NCBI GenBank assembly: GCA_003248935.1
Contig: QFQF01000004.1
Location: 171,116 to 235,115 of the forward strand
Source: Sphingobium sp.
GTDB lineage: Bacteria; Pseudomonadota; Alphaproteobacteria; Sphingomonadales; Sphingomonadaceae
Reading direction: 5' to 3'
Length of the DNA: 64,000 nucleotides
Shown here one piece after another: positions 49,674 through 58,201 of the stretch (the first letter of the stretch is position 1; each line of letters begins with the position of its first letter). The translations under genes were made by a program, and so were the position numbers. The notes below the pieces were generated by a model, which made no database searches, was not told the origin of the DNA, and was given only the letters and a program-made list of their open reading frames with translations.

Positions 49674-50198
49674 ATGCGCGACTGGTCGCCCCAACGCATC
49701 GTCGACCGGTTGCAGATCGAGGAGCAGCTCTATCTCTATTGCCGCGCGATCGACCGGGTCGACATGGCTCTGCTCGCGACGGTATTCCACCCCGACGCAA
49801 TCATCGACAAGGGCGATGGTGCGGTGCCGGTGGCGGATTTCATCGCGACGGTCGCGGCGCGCCACCCCGGCGTTCCCCGTGCGTCGCATATGGTGGCCAA
49901 TCACCTGATCGAATTCACCGCGGCCGACACCGCATTCGTCGAAAGCTGGTGCCTCGCCGTCGAGCAGCATAGGGGTACCCCGGCGGTCGATCGTATCTAC
50001 CGTGTCCGCTATGGCGACAGCTTCACGCGGCGCGACGGCGGCTGGCGGATCGCGCATCGCAGCTTCGTTGTCGATCATGTGCTGAACGCGCCGGTCGACC
50101 CCGCGCTGATCCTTGACATGGGCGGCCGCTATGAAGGGCAGCGCGACCTCGACGATGTGATCGAACGGCTGCGGCGGGGCGCTCCGGCGCAGCCCTGA
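49674..50198 (+). CDS. SnoaL-like (NTF2-fold) protein, BaiE-like size
   Basis: Protein of 174 residues. The N-terminal helix IVDRLQIEEQLYLYCRAID, then VFHPDAIIDKG, and the late RRDGGWRIAHRSFVVDHV identify the SnoaL_4 type NTF2 fold. Dehydratases such as bile-acid BaiE share this fold, so loss of water from a ring hydroxyl is a possible role, but the active-site His/Asp set is not proved. ATG 49674 directly follows the ACAD stop. Last gene of the operon, convergent with the UGSC partner gene 4 bp away. Confidence 0.85.
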   Translation: MRDWSPQRIVDRLQIEEQLYLYCRAIDRVDMALLATVFHPDAIIDKGDGAVPVADFIATVAARHPGVPRASHMVANHLIEFTAADTAFVESWCLAVEQHRGTPAVDRIYRVRYGDSFTRRDGGWRIAHRSFVVDHVLNAPVDPALILDMGGRYEGQRDLDDVIERLRRGAPAQP

Positions 50199-50202
50199 CC
50201 GG

Positions 50203-51255
50203 TCAATCCAGTTCGATCGCCCTGGTCACCGACTTGGTCAGGCCAAAGCTCGGCATTGCCATGCTGTGCTTGCCGACGCCGCCTGCCACATAGAGGAGGT
50301 AATCCTCCGGGCGCGACACCAGCGGCACGAACGGATCACTCACCGAGTCACGGTTGAACGGCGCCATGGCGTCGTAATTGTCGCGGGTGATCCCGACCAG
50401 TCGGGACAGGGTGTTGCCCGCATTCGCGAACAGATATTCCTGAACCTCGCGCAGGCCGATGCCGTCGCGCGCGATCGTATCGGCATGTTCGGGGCCGATG
50501 CAGATCGCGACCTCGCCATGTCCAAGGTAGCTATTGTTATGGCCCAGCGTCGAGATCGTGCTGACGAAGGTCTTGAGGATGCCTTCTCCGTCCTCGCTGG
50601 TATGATTATTGATCTCATGGGGCGCTTCGGAGCCGTGAACGGTGACGGTGCTCACTCCGGGGTCGAACCCTCGGCGGACGTGCAGCGGCTCCCAGGGCGA
50701 TGCCATCTCGTTTTCGCCCATGCAGAAGGAGAATTTGGCGGGCGTGCCGTGCGTTGCGCGGTCGCCATTTCCCGGTGATCCTCCGGCGATATTGATAAGG
50801 ATCAGGCGGATCGCCCGTCCGATGGTCGCATTGGCACGCCAGCCCGGCCCCATGCAGTTATAGCCCGAGTTGATGCGCAGCCGCTCGACCGCGGGACCAT
50901 TGACGACCAGCATCGGCGTGACAGGATGGGTGGTGGCGTTGATGCCATAGAGATTGAATTCGTCCTCCAGCATTGCCTCGCACGCGGCAATCAGCACGGG
51001 CAGATATTCAGGACGGCAACCTGCCATGACTGCGTTGACCGCGATCTTCTCGATCGTCGCCTTGCCGTAACCCGGCCCCATCGCGCCAAGCGACTGGCCA
51101 GCATCGCGGCGTGTCCCGGCCAGCATCCGCGCCACCCGCGCTTCGGTCGGCGGGATCACGGGCAGCCCGTCGGTCACGCCCAGCTGATAGAGCGCCTCGT
51201 TCGCCGCCTCGAAGTCGAGATCGTCGGCCAGGTCGAGATAGCGGTCGTCGGTCAT
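50203..51255 (-). CDS. conserved protein of unknown function linked to the UGSC protein
   Basis: Protein of 350 residues that I do not place in a characterised enzyme family. Notable stretches: YQLGVTDGLPVIPPTEARV, PGYGKATIEKIAVNAVMAGC, SGYNCMGPGWRANATIGRA, INIAGGSPGNGDRATHGTP and SFCMGENEMASPWEP, with several Cys residues that could act in redox or metal binding. No signal peptide or membrane segment. It starts 3 bp after the stop of the UGSC-family gene, so the two are cotranscribed and probably act together. Thiol chemistry is suggested by the partner only. Confidence 0.8.
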   Translation of the reverse strand: MTDDRYLDLADDLDFEAANEALYQLGVTDGLPVIPPTEARVARMLAGTRRDAGQSLGAMGPGYGKATIEKIAVNAVMAGCRPEYLPVLIAACEAMLEDEFNLYGINATTHPVTPMLVVNGPAVERLRINSGYNCMGPGWRANATIGRAIRLILINIAGGSPGNGDRATHGTPAKFSFCMGENEMASPWEPLHVRRGFDPGVSTVTVHGSEAPHEINNHTSEDGEGILKTFVSTISTLGHNNSYLGHGEVAICIGPEHADTIARDGIGLREVQEYLFANAGNTLSRLVGITRDNYDAMAPFNRDSVSDPFVPLVSRPEDYLLYVAGGVGKHSMAMPSFGLTKSVTRAIELD

Positions 51256-51258
51256 GGA

Positions 51259-51867
51259 TCAGATCTCGCAGAACATGTTGCTACGCGCGAAATTGTTGCT
51301 CTCGCCGATATAGCGGTCGGTATAGTCGCTCTCGAGCTGCGCCGCGCTGCCGGTCAGGACCCGCACCACCTGTTCGATCATTCCGTGCGCACGTTCGACA
51401 ACGATTTCTGCTGCGATATCGCCCATCGGGTGGGGCACCATCACGATTGGAAGTCCGGGCAGGCCCAGTGCGATCGCCTCCTGCTGCCCGAGCACCACGA
51501 ACGCGTCGCTGTTGATGGTCGCCGTCGGCACGCCGCGCTTTTCCAGCGTTACGCCATCATGGATGCACCAGGACGTGCACGAGCCGCAGTCGCCATAAGC
51601 GTTGATCACTGCGTCGCACGCTGCCAGCGCGTCCAGCATCGCCGCGGGAGCGCCCGGCGACGAGCTGATCTTACGGTAGGCGCGTACCTCCGCCACGCCA
51701 TGGTCGCGCTGCAGGATTTCGCCTGCCGCCTTGAGCAGCAGCCCCGCATTCTTCTTGGTGTTGTCGAGCAGGCCGATCCTCTTGCCGTTCAGCGTATCGA
51801 GCCGCGGGGCGATGGGATGGCGCTCGACGCTGTTCGTGCCGATGGGACTGAGCAGGCGGCCGGTCAT
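51259..51867 (-). CDS. UGSC-family protein, cysteine form
   Basis: Protein of 202 residues. The signature is AYGDCGSCTSWCIHD around residues 90-104: CGSC takes the place of UGSC in selenoprotein members, so Cys94 stands for selenocysteine and is coded by TGC, not TGA. Cys97 and Cys101 are close by. The rest has RIGLLDNTKKNAGLLLK and PIVMVPHPMGD. The family is presumed redox-active with no settled reaction. ATG 51867 has AAGGAGAGAG upstream. Divergent from an amidohydrolase / glutathione peroxidase operon with an IclR-type dyad between. Confidence 0.88.
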   Translation of the reverse strand: MTGRLLSPIGTNSVERHPIAPRLDTLNGKRIGLLDNTKKNAGLLLKAAGEILQRDHGVAEVRAYRKISSSPGAPAAMLDALAACDAVINAYGDCGSCTSWCIHDGVTLEKRGVPTATINSDAFVVLGQQEAIALGLPGLPIVMVPHPMGDIAAEIVVERAHGMIEQVVRVLTGSAAQLESDYTDRYIGESNNFARSNMFCEI

Positions 51868-51932
51868 GCACTCTCTCCTTCGCGGGCGACGATTCTCCGT
51901 CCATCTTCCTGGATCAAGCAACCGGGCGTTTG

Positions 51933-51946
51933 ATCACACAGGTGAT
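51933..51946. promoter_or_regulatory. candidate IclR-regulon site ATCAC-ACAG-GTGAT
   Basis: Perfect-armed dyad in the 114-bp gap between the UGSC gene (start 51867, minus) and the amidohydrolase operon (start 51982, plus); placed to act on both. Confidence 0.55.
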
Positions 51947-51981
51947 GGGCCGGATCGCTGCTGCGATGCTATCGCCGGCAC

Positions 51982-52833
51982 ATGATCGTCGATGCGCAGA
52001 TCCATATCTGGGGAAAGGATTGTCCCGAGCGTCCATGGCCGCGCGCCGGCGCGAATGGCCGGACCGCTCGGGCCCAGCGCGACAATCCTATGACCGCAGC
52101 CGAGGCGGTGTCGGCGATGGACGCAGCATGCGTCACCCGCGCAATCCTTGTCCCGCCTTCCTGGGAAGGCGAGCGCAACGACCTCGTTCTCGCCGCCGCC
52201 GCGGCGCACCCGGACCGCTTCGCGGTGATGGGGCGTCTCCCGCCCGATCTGCGTTCGCTGGCCCGGTGGCGGCATCAGCCCGGCATGTTGGGCGCCCGGA
52301 TCATCCTGGGTGCCGAGACTGTCGATCACTGGCTTTGGGCCGAAGCGCAGGCGCAGAATGTCCCGCTCATGATCGCCCCTGCCGGCAAGGTGCCGCTGCT
52401 CGCCCGTATCGCGCGTGAATATCCCGCGCTGCGGCTGATCATCGATCATATGGGTGCGCGGGTTCACGAGACCGGCGCAACGGCGTTCGCGCAGGTTGAG
52501 GAGGTGATCGCGATGGCCGCGCTGCCCAATGTTGCGATCAAGGCGACCTGCCTGCCCGGCTACAGCGCGGCGGGCCATCCCTGGCCCGACGTCACCCCCT
52601 ATCTGCGCCGGCTGTTCGACGCCTTTGGCGCCGAACGGACCTTCTGGGGATCGGACCTCAGCCGCCTGCCCTGCCCCTATCCGACGCTGGTGCGCTTCTT
52701 CCACGAGGAGCTGCCCTGGCTCAAAGGACAGGCGCGCGATCTGGTCATGGGCGGCGCAATCCTGCGCTGGCTGGATTGGAACCAGCACCGCTCACATCCG
52801 CCAACGAACGGCAAAGGAATTGCGTCGCCATGA
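51982..52833 (+). CDS. PF04909 amidohydrolase-family protein, short form
   Basis: Protein of 283 residues. N-terminal IVDAQIHIWGKD has the metal motif as QxH rather than HxH. LRLIIDHMGARVHE and TFWGSDLSRLPCPYP hold the later His and Asp ligands. Similar short PF04909 proteins are lactonases, C-C hydrolases or decarboxylases. First gene of a plus operon; the glutathione peroxidase start overlaps its stop (ATGA at 52830). It is divergent from the UGSC pair. Substrate unknown. Confidence 0.88.
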   Translation: MIVDAQIHIWGKDCPERPWPRAGANGRTARAQRDNPMTAAEAVSAMDAACVTRAILVPPSWEGERNDLVLAAAAAHPDRFAVMGRLPPDLRSLARWRHQPGMLGARIILGAETVDHWLWAEAQAQNVPLMIAPAGKVPLLARIAREYPALRLIIDHMGARVHETGATAFAQVEEVIAMAALPNVAIKATCLPGYSAAGHPWPDVTPYLRRLFDAFGAERTFWGSDLSRLPCPYPTLVRFFHEELPWLKGQARDLVMGGAILRWLDWNQHRSHPPTNGKGIASP

Positions 52834-53378
52834 CGAAGCTTCAGGACATCCCGGTAAGAACGATCGACGGCCGCGAGACGCGGCTCGCCGAACATGCCGG
52901 CAAGGCGCTGCTGATCGTCAACACCGCCTCCAAATGCGGCCTGACCTCGCAATATGAAGGGCTCGAGGCGCTGTACCGCGCCTATCGCGACCGGGGGTTC
53001 GAAGTGCTGGGGTTTCCCTCCAACGATTTCCGCGGGCAGGAGCCGGGAACAGATGCCGAGATCGCCGACTTCTGCCGGTCCGCCTACGCCGTCGATTTCC
53101 CGATGTTCGCCAAGATGGTCGTGGCCGGCCCGGACAAGCACCCGCTCTATGCTGCTCTGATCGAAGCGCAGCCTGCCGCCGTCAGCACCAGCGGCGGCGC
53201 GATGCTTGCCAAGCTGGAGAGCCACGGCATCGCGGTGAACCCGGCACCCGAAGTGCAATGGAATTTCGAGAAGTTCGTGGTCGCTCCGGACGGTAGCGTC
53301 ACCGCCCGGTTCGCACCCGATACGCTGCCCGCCGACCCGGCGATCCTCGCAGCGATCGAAGAACAACTTCCGCGCTGA
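52830..53378 (+). CDS. glutathione peroxidase-family thiol peroxidase
   Basis: Protein of 182 residues with the thioredoxin fold. The catalytic Cys is in NTASKCGLTSQYEGLEAL; the Gln of the active site is in GFPSNDFRGQEPG (usual FxCNQFxxQEPG, so the first Cys of that motif is Ser); and the Trp/Asn pair is in VQWNFEKFVV. Likely reduces hydroperoxides with thioredoxin or glutathione. Its place between an amidohydrolase and an MFS gene, and opposite the UGSC gene, suggests handling of peroxides or thiol adducts formed in the pathway. Confidence 0.92.
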   Translation: MTKLQDIPVRTIDGRETRLAEHAGKALLIVNTASKCGLTSQYEGLEALYRAYRDRGFEVLGFPSNDFRGQEPGTDAEIADFCRSAYAVDFPMFAKMVVAGPDKHPLYAALIEAQPAAVSTSGGAMLAKLESHGIAVNPAPEVQWNFEKFVVAPDGSVTARFAPDTLPADPAILAAIEEQLPR

Positions 53379-53381
53379 TCG

Positions 53382-53395
53382 AGCATAGATGTGCG
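53382..53395. promoter_or_regulatory. weak IclR-type half match AGCAT-AGAT-GTGCG
   Basis: Two mismatches from the dyad; located just after the glutathione peroxidase stop and 74 bp before the MFS gene. Listed because it recurs in the right kind of gap; weak on its own. Confidence 0.2.
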
Positions 53396-53468
53396 CAATC
53401 GGCGCGCGGGCGTGACCGGCGCCTGGGCTTGACCCATCATGCCCAAAGCAAGGAAATGAGGCCAGGGG

Positions 53469-54806
53469 ATGAGGACAGTCGACACGGTTGGTGCGGAAAC
53501 CGACGTCCCATCGGCGGTTTCGCCGCGTATCGCCTGGTTCAGCGTGACGATCCTGCTGCTCGTCGCGATCATGTCGTATCTCGACCGGCAGATCATCTCG
53601 CTGATGGTCGAACCGATCAAGGCCAGCCTCGGCGTCAGCGATTTCGAGATCGGACTGCTCCAGGGCGTGGCGTTCGGCCTGTTCTATGCCGTGTTCGGCT
53701 TGCCGATCGGATGGCTCGTCGATCGCTATTCGCGGCGCAAGATCATCTATTTCGGCATGACCCTGTGGTCGCTGGCGGCCGGCGCTTGCGGGCTCGCTTC
53801 CACCTACACCCATCTGCTTCTGGCTCGTTTCGGCGTAGGTGTCGGGGAGGCGTCGCTATCGCCCGCCGCCTATTCGATGATCGCCGACCTGTTTCCGCCC
53901 AGACGCCTGGCCCTGGCGCTGGGCGTGTTCGCAACGGGATCGTCGATCGGTGGCGCGCTCGCCTATATGGCAGGGGGCGCGTTGATCGCGAAGTTCGAGG
54001 CGATGGGTGCCATGGCATTGCCCGGTGTCGGCGTGCTGGAGCCGTGGCAGCTGGTCTTCCTCGTCACCGGGCTGCCCGGCGTCGGCATCGCCGCCCTGAT
54101 GTTCCTCGTTCCCGAGCCGGTTCGCCGGCACCGCAAGCTCGACCTTGACGCTCCCGATCGGGGCGTGATGCACTTCCTCCTCGCCAACCGCCGCTATTTC
54201 ATCTGTCACTTCCTCGGCTTCGGGCTGGTTGCGGTCATGGCCTATGGCACTGCGGCCTGGGCACCGGCGATGCTGATGCGCCGCTACGGCCTCGGTGTTG
54301 CGGAGGTCGGCATCATTCTCGGCACCGTCGGCGCGCTCAGCGGCATTCCCGGTTTCATCTTCGGCGGCTGGTTCGTCGATCGCTGGTTCGCGCGCGGCCA
54401 GCGCGACGCGCATCTGCGATACTTCGTCTATGCCTGCCTGATCGGCGTCGCGATGGCGATCATCGCCTTCCAGCTTGCCGATGGCATCCTCTGGCTATTC
54501 ATCCCCGCCTATGCGCTGCTCCATTTTCTCCAGCCTTTCACCGGCCCGGCCGTCGCGCACCTCCAGATCGTGACGCCCAACGAATATCGCGGGCGCATAT
54601 CCGCGCTGTTCGTGCTGGTGTTCAACCTGATGGGCATGTGCCTTGGCCCCCCCTCGGTCGCGTTCATCACCACCTTCGTGCTGCACGATCCGATGCAGGT
54701 CCATTGGTCGCTGACGATCATGTATGTGGTTGTGGGTCTGTGTGCGGCCGCCCTGTTCAGGCTGGCACTGGCACCTGCGCGGCGGGCGGCAGAGGCCGTG
54801 GCATGA
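53469..54806 (+). CDS. MFS transporter, spinster-like
   Basis: Membrane protein of 445 residues, about twelve segments. The signature VAIMSYLDRQIISLMVEPIK, then LPIGWLVDRYSRRKIIYFG and GVGEASLSPAAYSMIADLFPP, belongs to the spinster-like MFS branch that is common next to steroid and aromatic catabolic genes in sphingomonads. ATG 53469 follows CCAGGGG. The next SDR gene overlaps its stop (ATGA at 54803). Uptake of the pathway substrate across the inner membrane is inferred. Confidence 0.92.
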   Translation: MRTVDTVGAETDVPSAVSPRIAWFSVTILLLVAIMSYLDRQIISLMVEPIKASLGVSDFEIGLLQGVAFGLFYAVFGLPIGWLVDRYSRRKIIYFGMTLWSLAAGACGLASTYTHLLLARFGVGVGEASLSPAAYSMIADLFPPRRLALALGVFATGSSIGGALAYMAGGALIAKFEAMGAMALPGVGVLEPWQLVFLVTGLPGVGIAALMFLVPEPVRRHRKLDLDAPDRGVMHFLLANRRYFICHFLGFGLVAVMAYGTAAWAPAMLMRRYGLGVAEVGIILGTVGALSGIPGFIFGGWFVDRWFARGQRDAHLRYFVYACLIGVAMAIIAFQLADGILWLFIPAYALLHFLQPFTGPAVAHLQIVTPNEYRGRISALFVLVFNLMGMCLGPPSVAFITTFVLHDPMQVHWSLTIMYVVVGLCAAALFRLALAPARRAAEAVA

Positions 54807-55543
54807 AGCTGGCCGGGCGACGGATCCTGATCACCGGCGCGGCCTCCGGCATCGGTCGCGCGACGGCCGAATTATTTGCTCGCGAAGGCGCGGCGCTGGC
54901 GCTGCTGGATCGCCGCGACGACCTCTTGCGATCGGCAGCCCAGGCAACCGCTGGAACGGCAATGCTCGCCGATCTGGCGGACGAAGCTCAATTGCTCGCG
55001 GCCGTAGCGAAGGCGGCGCAGGCGATGGGCGGAATCGACGGCATCGTGAACAGTGCGGGCATCGCCGGATCGCAGCCGCTCGACGCGCTCGATCGCGAAA
55101 GCTGGGACCGGTTCGTCGCGATCAACCTGACCGCGCCCTATCTGATCTGTCGCGCGGCCTTACCCCATTTGCAGGTCACCGGGAACGCGACGATCGTCAA
55201 TATCGCCTCGGGGCAGGCGCTGTTGCCCAACGCGCCGGGCATCGCTGCCTATGCTGCGACCAAGGCGGGGCTTGTCGCCTTCACCAAGGCACTGGGCGCG
55301 GAGCTCGCACCGGGGATCCGTGCCAATGTCATCGCCCCGGGTATCGTCGATACGCCGATGGTTCAGGGCGTGCTTGGTGGCTATGCCAGCCCGGACGACG
55401 CGCCATTCGTCCAGCAATATGCCATGAAGCGGGTCGCGCGTCCGTCCGAGCTGGCCGAGGCGATCCTGTTCCTGAGCAGCGAAGCGTCCTCCTATGTCAC
55501 CGGCACGGTTCTGGCAGTCGATGGCGGCCGCACCTTCCACTGA
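54803..55543 (+). CDS. SDR-family oxidoreductase
   Basis: SDR of 246 residues: ILITGAASGIGRATAELF, LLDRRDDLL, NSAGIAG for NNAG, YAATKAGLVAF for YxxxK, ending TGTVLAVDGGRTFH. FabG-like. Coupled to the MFS gene by a 4-bp overlap; its stop TGA is immediately followed by the stop of the convergent CoA ligase (TGATCA at 55541-55546). Substrate unknown. Confidence 0.92.
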   Translation: MKLAGRRILITGAASGIGRATAELFAREGAALALLDRRDDLLRSAAQATAGTAMLADLADEAQLLAAVAKAAQAMGGIDGIVNSAGIAGSQPLDALDRESWDRFVAINLTAPYLICRAALPHLQVTGNATIVNIASGQALLPNAPGIAAYAATKAGLVAFTKALGAELAPGIRANVIAPGIVDTPMVQGVLGGYASPDDAPFVQQYAMKRVARPSELAEAILFLSSEASSYVTGTVLAVDGGRTFH

Positions 55544-57082
55544 TCAGATGCGGATCTTCGCATCGTTCCAGTAGCGCGCGCGCAAGTCGCGCTTGAGCAG
55601 CTTGCCATTGGGCATGCGCGGCAGCGCCTCGACAAAATCTACGCTGCGCGGGCATTTGTATTTGGCCAGCTTCGACTGGCAGTGCGCCACCAGTTCGGCC
55701 GCCAGTTCAGTCGATGCCGACTGTCCCGCCGCCAGCTGCACCACTGCCTTCACCTCTTCGCCATATTCGGGATGCGGCACACCGATCACCGCGACATCCT
55801 CGATCGCGGGATGGACGGCGAGCACATTTTCCGCCTCCTGCGGGTAGATGTTCACCCCGCCGGCGATGATCATGTTGGTCTTGCGGTCGGTGAGGTAGAG
55901 ATAGCCCTCCTCGTCCAGATACCCCATATCGCCGATCGTCGTCCAACCGTTGCGGTCATGCGCTTCCGCGGTCTTGGCCGGATCATTGTGATATTCGAAC
56001 ACCGTCCAGTCCGACGCGAAATAGATCACGCCCACCTCGCCGGCCGGCAGCACCGCGCCATCCTCCCCGACGATCCGGACATCGGGCGAGCGCCCCACCG
56101 AACCGGGATGTGCCAGCCATTCCTGCGGCGTGATCGCGGTCAGGCCATTGCCTTCGGTCGCGGCGTAGAATTCGTAGAGCACCGGCCCCCACCAGTCGAT
56201 CATTGCCCGCTTGGTATCCTGCGGACAGGGCGCCGCGGTGTGGACCGCATGCGTGATGCTGCTGATGTCATAGCGGTCGCGATCCGGCGTCTTGAGCATG
56301 CGGATCATCATCGTCGGCACCAACCAGGCCTTGTTCACCCGGTATTTCTCGATCGCCTCGAGCGCCTCGAGCGGATCGAAGTCGCGCATCAGCACGACCG
56401 TTCCGCCCGACCGGTGGGTCGACATCGCGAAGTTGAGCGGCCCGGCATGGTATAATGGCGAGGGGTTGAGGCAGACCGTATCCGCGTCCCAGGCATAGAG
56501 GCCGCGAAGCATCTGGTCGCCCGCGCCAAGCTGGCCGAACGTCGCGCCCGTGATACGGCGCTTGATCCCCTTGGGTCGCCCGGATGTGCCGGACGAATAG
56601 ATCATCGAGGAGCCTTCGAGCGACGCATAGTCGGCAGCCGCTGGCGGGTTGCCGTTTTCGGGCGCAAACCCGGAGGGACCACCGCAATCGCACAGCCAGA
56701 TCGCCACATCGGCACAGGTCTCGGCCACCCCCGTCAGCACGTCGCGCCTTGCCTCACTCGACAGGATCGCGCGTGCGCCGCAGTCCTGCACGATATAGCT
56801 GACCTCGTCGGCGGTCAGATGCCAGTTGACCGGCGTGTAATAGAGGCCGGCGCGCTGCGCGGCCCAGGCCGCGACCAGAAAGTCCGCGCGATTTTCCATC
56901 AGGATCGCGACATGGTCCTCGGCCTTGATGCCCTGTGCCGCGAGCTGGCCGGCCAGCGCATGCGAACGCGCCTCGAGTTCGGCATAGGTCAGCAGCGTGC
57001 CCGCGCCCGCCATGATCACCGCAGGCCGGTCGGGCGTCTCATTTGCATGGTGCGCGAGATGCGGCAGCGTGGCTTTGCTCAT
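55544..57082 (-). CDS. acyl-CoA ligase (AMP-forming)
   Basis: ANL ligase of 512 residues. P-loop MIYSSGTSGRPKGIKRRI, A5 FYAATEGNGLTAI, A7 TIGDMGYLDEEGYLYLTDRK and A10 LPRMPNGKLLKRDLRARYW, with the catalytic GK lysine intact, unlike the ligases at 38195 and 60593. Activates a carboxylic acid as CoA thioester. Single-gene unit, divergent from the second PF10118 gene with a candidate IclR site between. Substrate class unknown; fatty or alicyclic acid likely. Confidence 0.93.
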   Translation of the reverse strand: MSKATLPHLAHHANETPDRPAVIMAGAGTLLTYAELEARSHALAGQLAAQGIKAEDHVAILMENRADFLVAAWAAQRAGLYYTPVNWHLTADEVSYIVQDCGARAILSSEARRDVLTGVAETCADVAIWLCDCGGPSGFAPENGNPPAAADYASLEGSSMIYSSGTSGRPKGIKRRITGATFGQLGAGDQMLRGLYAWDADTVCLNPSPLYHAGPLNFAMSTHRSGGTVVLMRDFDPLEALEAIEKYRVNKAWLVPTMMIRMLKTPDRDRYDISSITHAVHTAAPCPQDTKRAMIDWWGPVLYEFYAATEGNGLTAITPQEWLAHPGSVGRSPDVRIVGEDGAVLPAGEVGVIYFASDWTVFEYHNDPAKTAEAHDRNGWTTIGDMGYLDEEGYLYLTDRKTNMIIAGGVNIYPQEAENVLAVHPAIEDVAVIGVPHPEYGEEVKAVVQLAAGQSASTELAAELVAHCQSKLAKYKCPRSVDFVEALPRMPNGKLLKRDLRARYWNDAKIRI

Positions 57083-57150
57083 GAATTCCTCTCCGGCTTT
57101 GCGCTACCCTTTGCCGCATCTCGTACAGGAACAAGAGATAAGGCCGCTCC

Positions 57151-57164
57151 ATCACCCATATGCT
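57151..57164. promoter_or_regulatory. candidate IclR-regulon site, minus orientation AGCAT-ATGG-GTGAT
   Basis: Plus strand ATCAC-CCAT-ATGCT; full match to the dyad on the minus strand. It lies between the CoA ligase (start 57082, minus) and the PF10118 gene (start 57216, plus). Confidence 0.5.
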
Positions 57165-57215
57165 GAATGACGCGGCGATATGTGCGCGCGGGCAAGGCTG
57201 GCCTATCCCGCCGCG

Positions 57216-58031
57216 ATGACCCCACGATATCCCAAGATGGAATTCGGCTCGGTCGATCCGCACTGGTCGCGCAACAGCGAACTGGCGCAGCATTACAATG
57301 CGGCGTCGATCGTACCCTCGCACATCGAGCCCTATCTTGTCCGGGTGATGCTCAAGGCTCAGCCCAGCGTGGCACGTCACGACCCGCAACTCTCGCGCGA
57401 CATCGAGGTCTTCAACAAGCAGGAAGTCGAGCATTGCAAGCGCCACAATGCTTTCAACAAGATGCTGCGCGAAAAGGGCTATCCCGGCCTGATCGATTTC
57501 GAGAAGCGGCTCGCGGCAGAATACAGGGACTGGCTCGAGAACCGGTCCCTGCGCTTCAACCTCGCTTATTCGGAAGGCTTCGAGGCGATTGGATCGAGCA
57601 ATGCGGAAACCTTCTTTCAGGTCCTTCCGCTGCTTGAACGTAGCGCCGACCCAGCTGCGCTCGAGCTCTGGAAATGGCATCTGGCCGAAGAGTTCGAGCA
57701 CCGGCACGTCTGTTTCGATGTCTATCACACGCTTTACGGGCGCGGTCCCCTTGCCTGGCTCTATCGCTGTTGGGGCTATCTCTACGCTTATCGCCACCTG
57801 ACCCGCTTCATGGACAGCGTGGCCGATTATCTGATCGCGATCGACCGGGAAGGCATGTCGGAGGCGCAGCGGGAGAAGTCGAGGATCAGGGTTGCGAGCC
57901 ACCGCAAGATGACCCGCAAGCGCGACCTGAAACAGATGCTCACCGTGCTGTCACCCTTCTACAACCCGTCTCGCAAACAGCCTTCAGCGGCCATGACTGC
58001 CTATCTCACATCGCTCGCCCCGCCGGGCTGA
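57216..58031 (+). CDS. PF10118-type metal-dependent (diiron-like) protein
   Basis: Protein of 271 residues, paralogue of the one at 43430. Matching helices: FNKQEVEHCKRH, YSEGFEAIGSSN and WHLAEEFEHRHVCFDVYH, so all putative metal ligands are kept. The order and spacing of Glu and His residues suggest a dinuclear site; hydrolase and oxygenase roles are both open. ATG 57216 (MTPRYPKMEF) gives the same N-terminus as the paralogue; an upstream ATG at 57180 adds an unlike stretch. It lies 170 bp upstream of a TonB receptor. Confidence 0.85.
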   Translation: MTPRYPKMEFGSVDPHWSRNSELAQHYNAASIVPSHIEPYLVRVMLKAQPSVARHDPQLSRDIEVFNKQEVEHCKRHNAFNKMLREKGYPGLIDFEKRLAAEYRDWLENRSLRFNLAYSEGFEAIGSSNAETFFQVLPLLERSADPAALELWKWHLAEEFEHRHVCFDVYHTLYGRGPLAWLYRCWGYLYAYRHLTRFMDSVADYLIAIDREGMSEAQREKSRIRVASHRKMTRKRDLKQMLTVLSPFYNPSRKQPSAAMTAYLTSLAPPG

Positions 58032-58043
58032 ACCAGCCACCGC

Positions 58044-58057
58044 AGCATATCCGTGAT
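58044..58057. promoter_or_regulatory. candidate IclR-regulon site AGCAT-ATCC-GTGAT
   Basis: Full match to the dyad, 145 bp upstream of the TonB receptor gene and just after the PF10118 stop. Confidence 0.5.
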
Positions 58058-58078
58058 CGTTCGGCTCAAGGAAGGAAT

Positions 58079-58091
58079 TGACGTTTCGTCA
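58079..58091. promoter_or_regulatory. TGACG-TTT-CGTCA dyad with overlapping TTGACG -35-like box
   Basis: Perfect 5-3-5 inverted repeat in the same gap upstream of the TonB receptor. The TTGACG at 58078-58083 could be a -35 box, but no good -10 is placed 17 bp away, so promoter assignment is weak. Confidence 0.3.
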
Positions 58092-58201
58092 CATTGAACG
58101 GCGCGGCAGGATGCCGGCACGTCCGGCGGGTTCGGTAATTTGGCTCAGCCGGACGGACAGCAAAACAAAGCAAAACAAAACATCATGGGGAGGAACGTCG
58201 C

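Noticed and set aside
51259..51867. Selenocysteine in the UGSC-family protein
   Set aside because: The codon at the U position is TGC and the frame has no internal TGA, so it is a Cys form; no SECIS search is needed.
41092..58057. Reading the repeated GTGAT dyad as a CRP/FNR site
   Set aside because: CRP sites have TGTGA first and TCACA second with 6 bases between. Here the order is TCAC then GTGA with 4 bases, the reverse arrangement.
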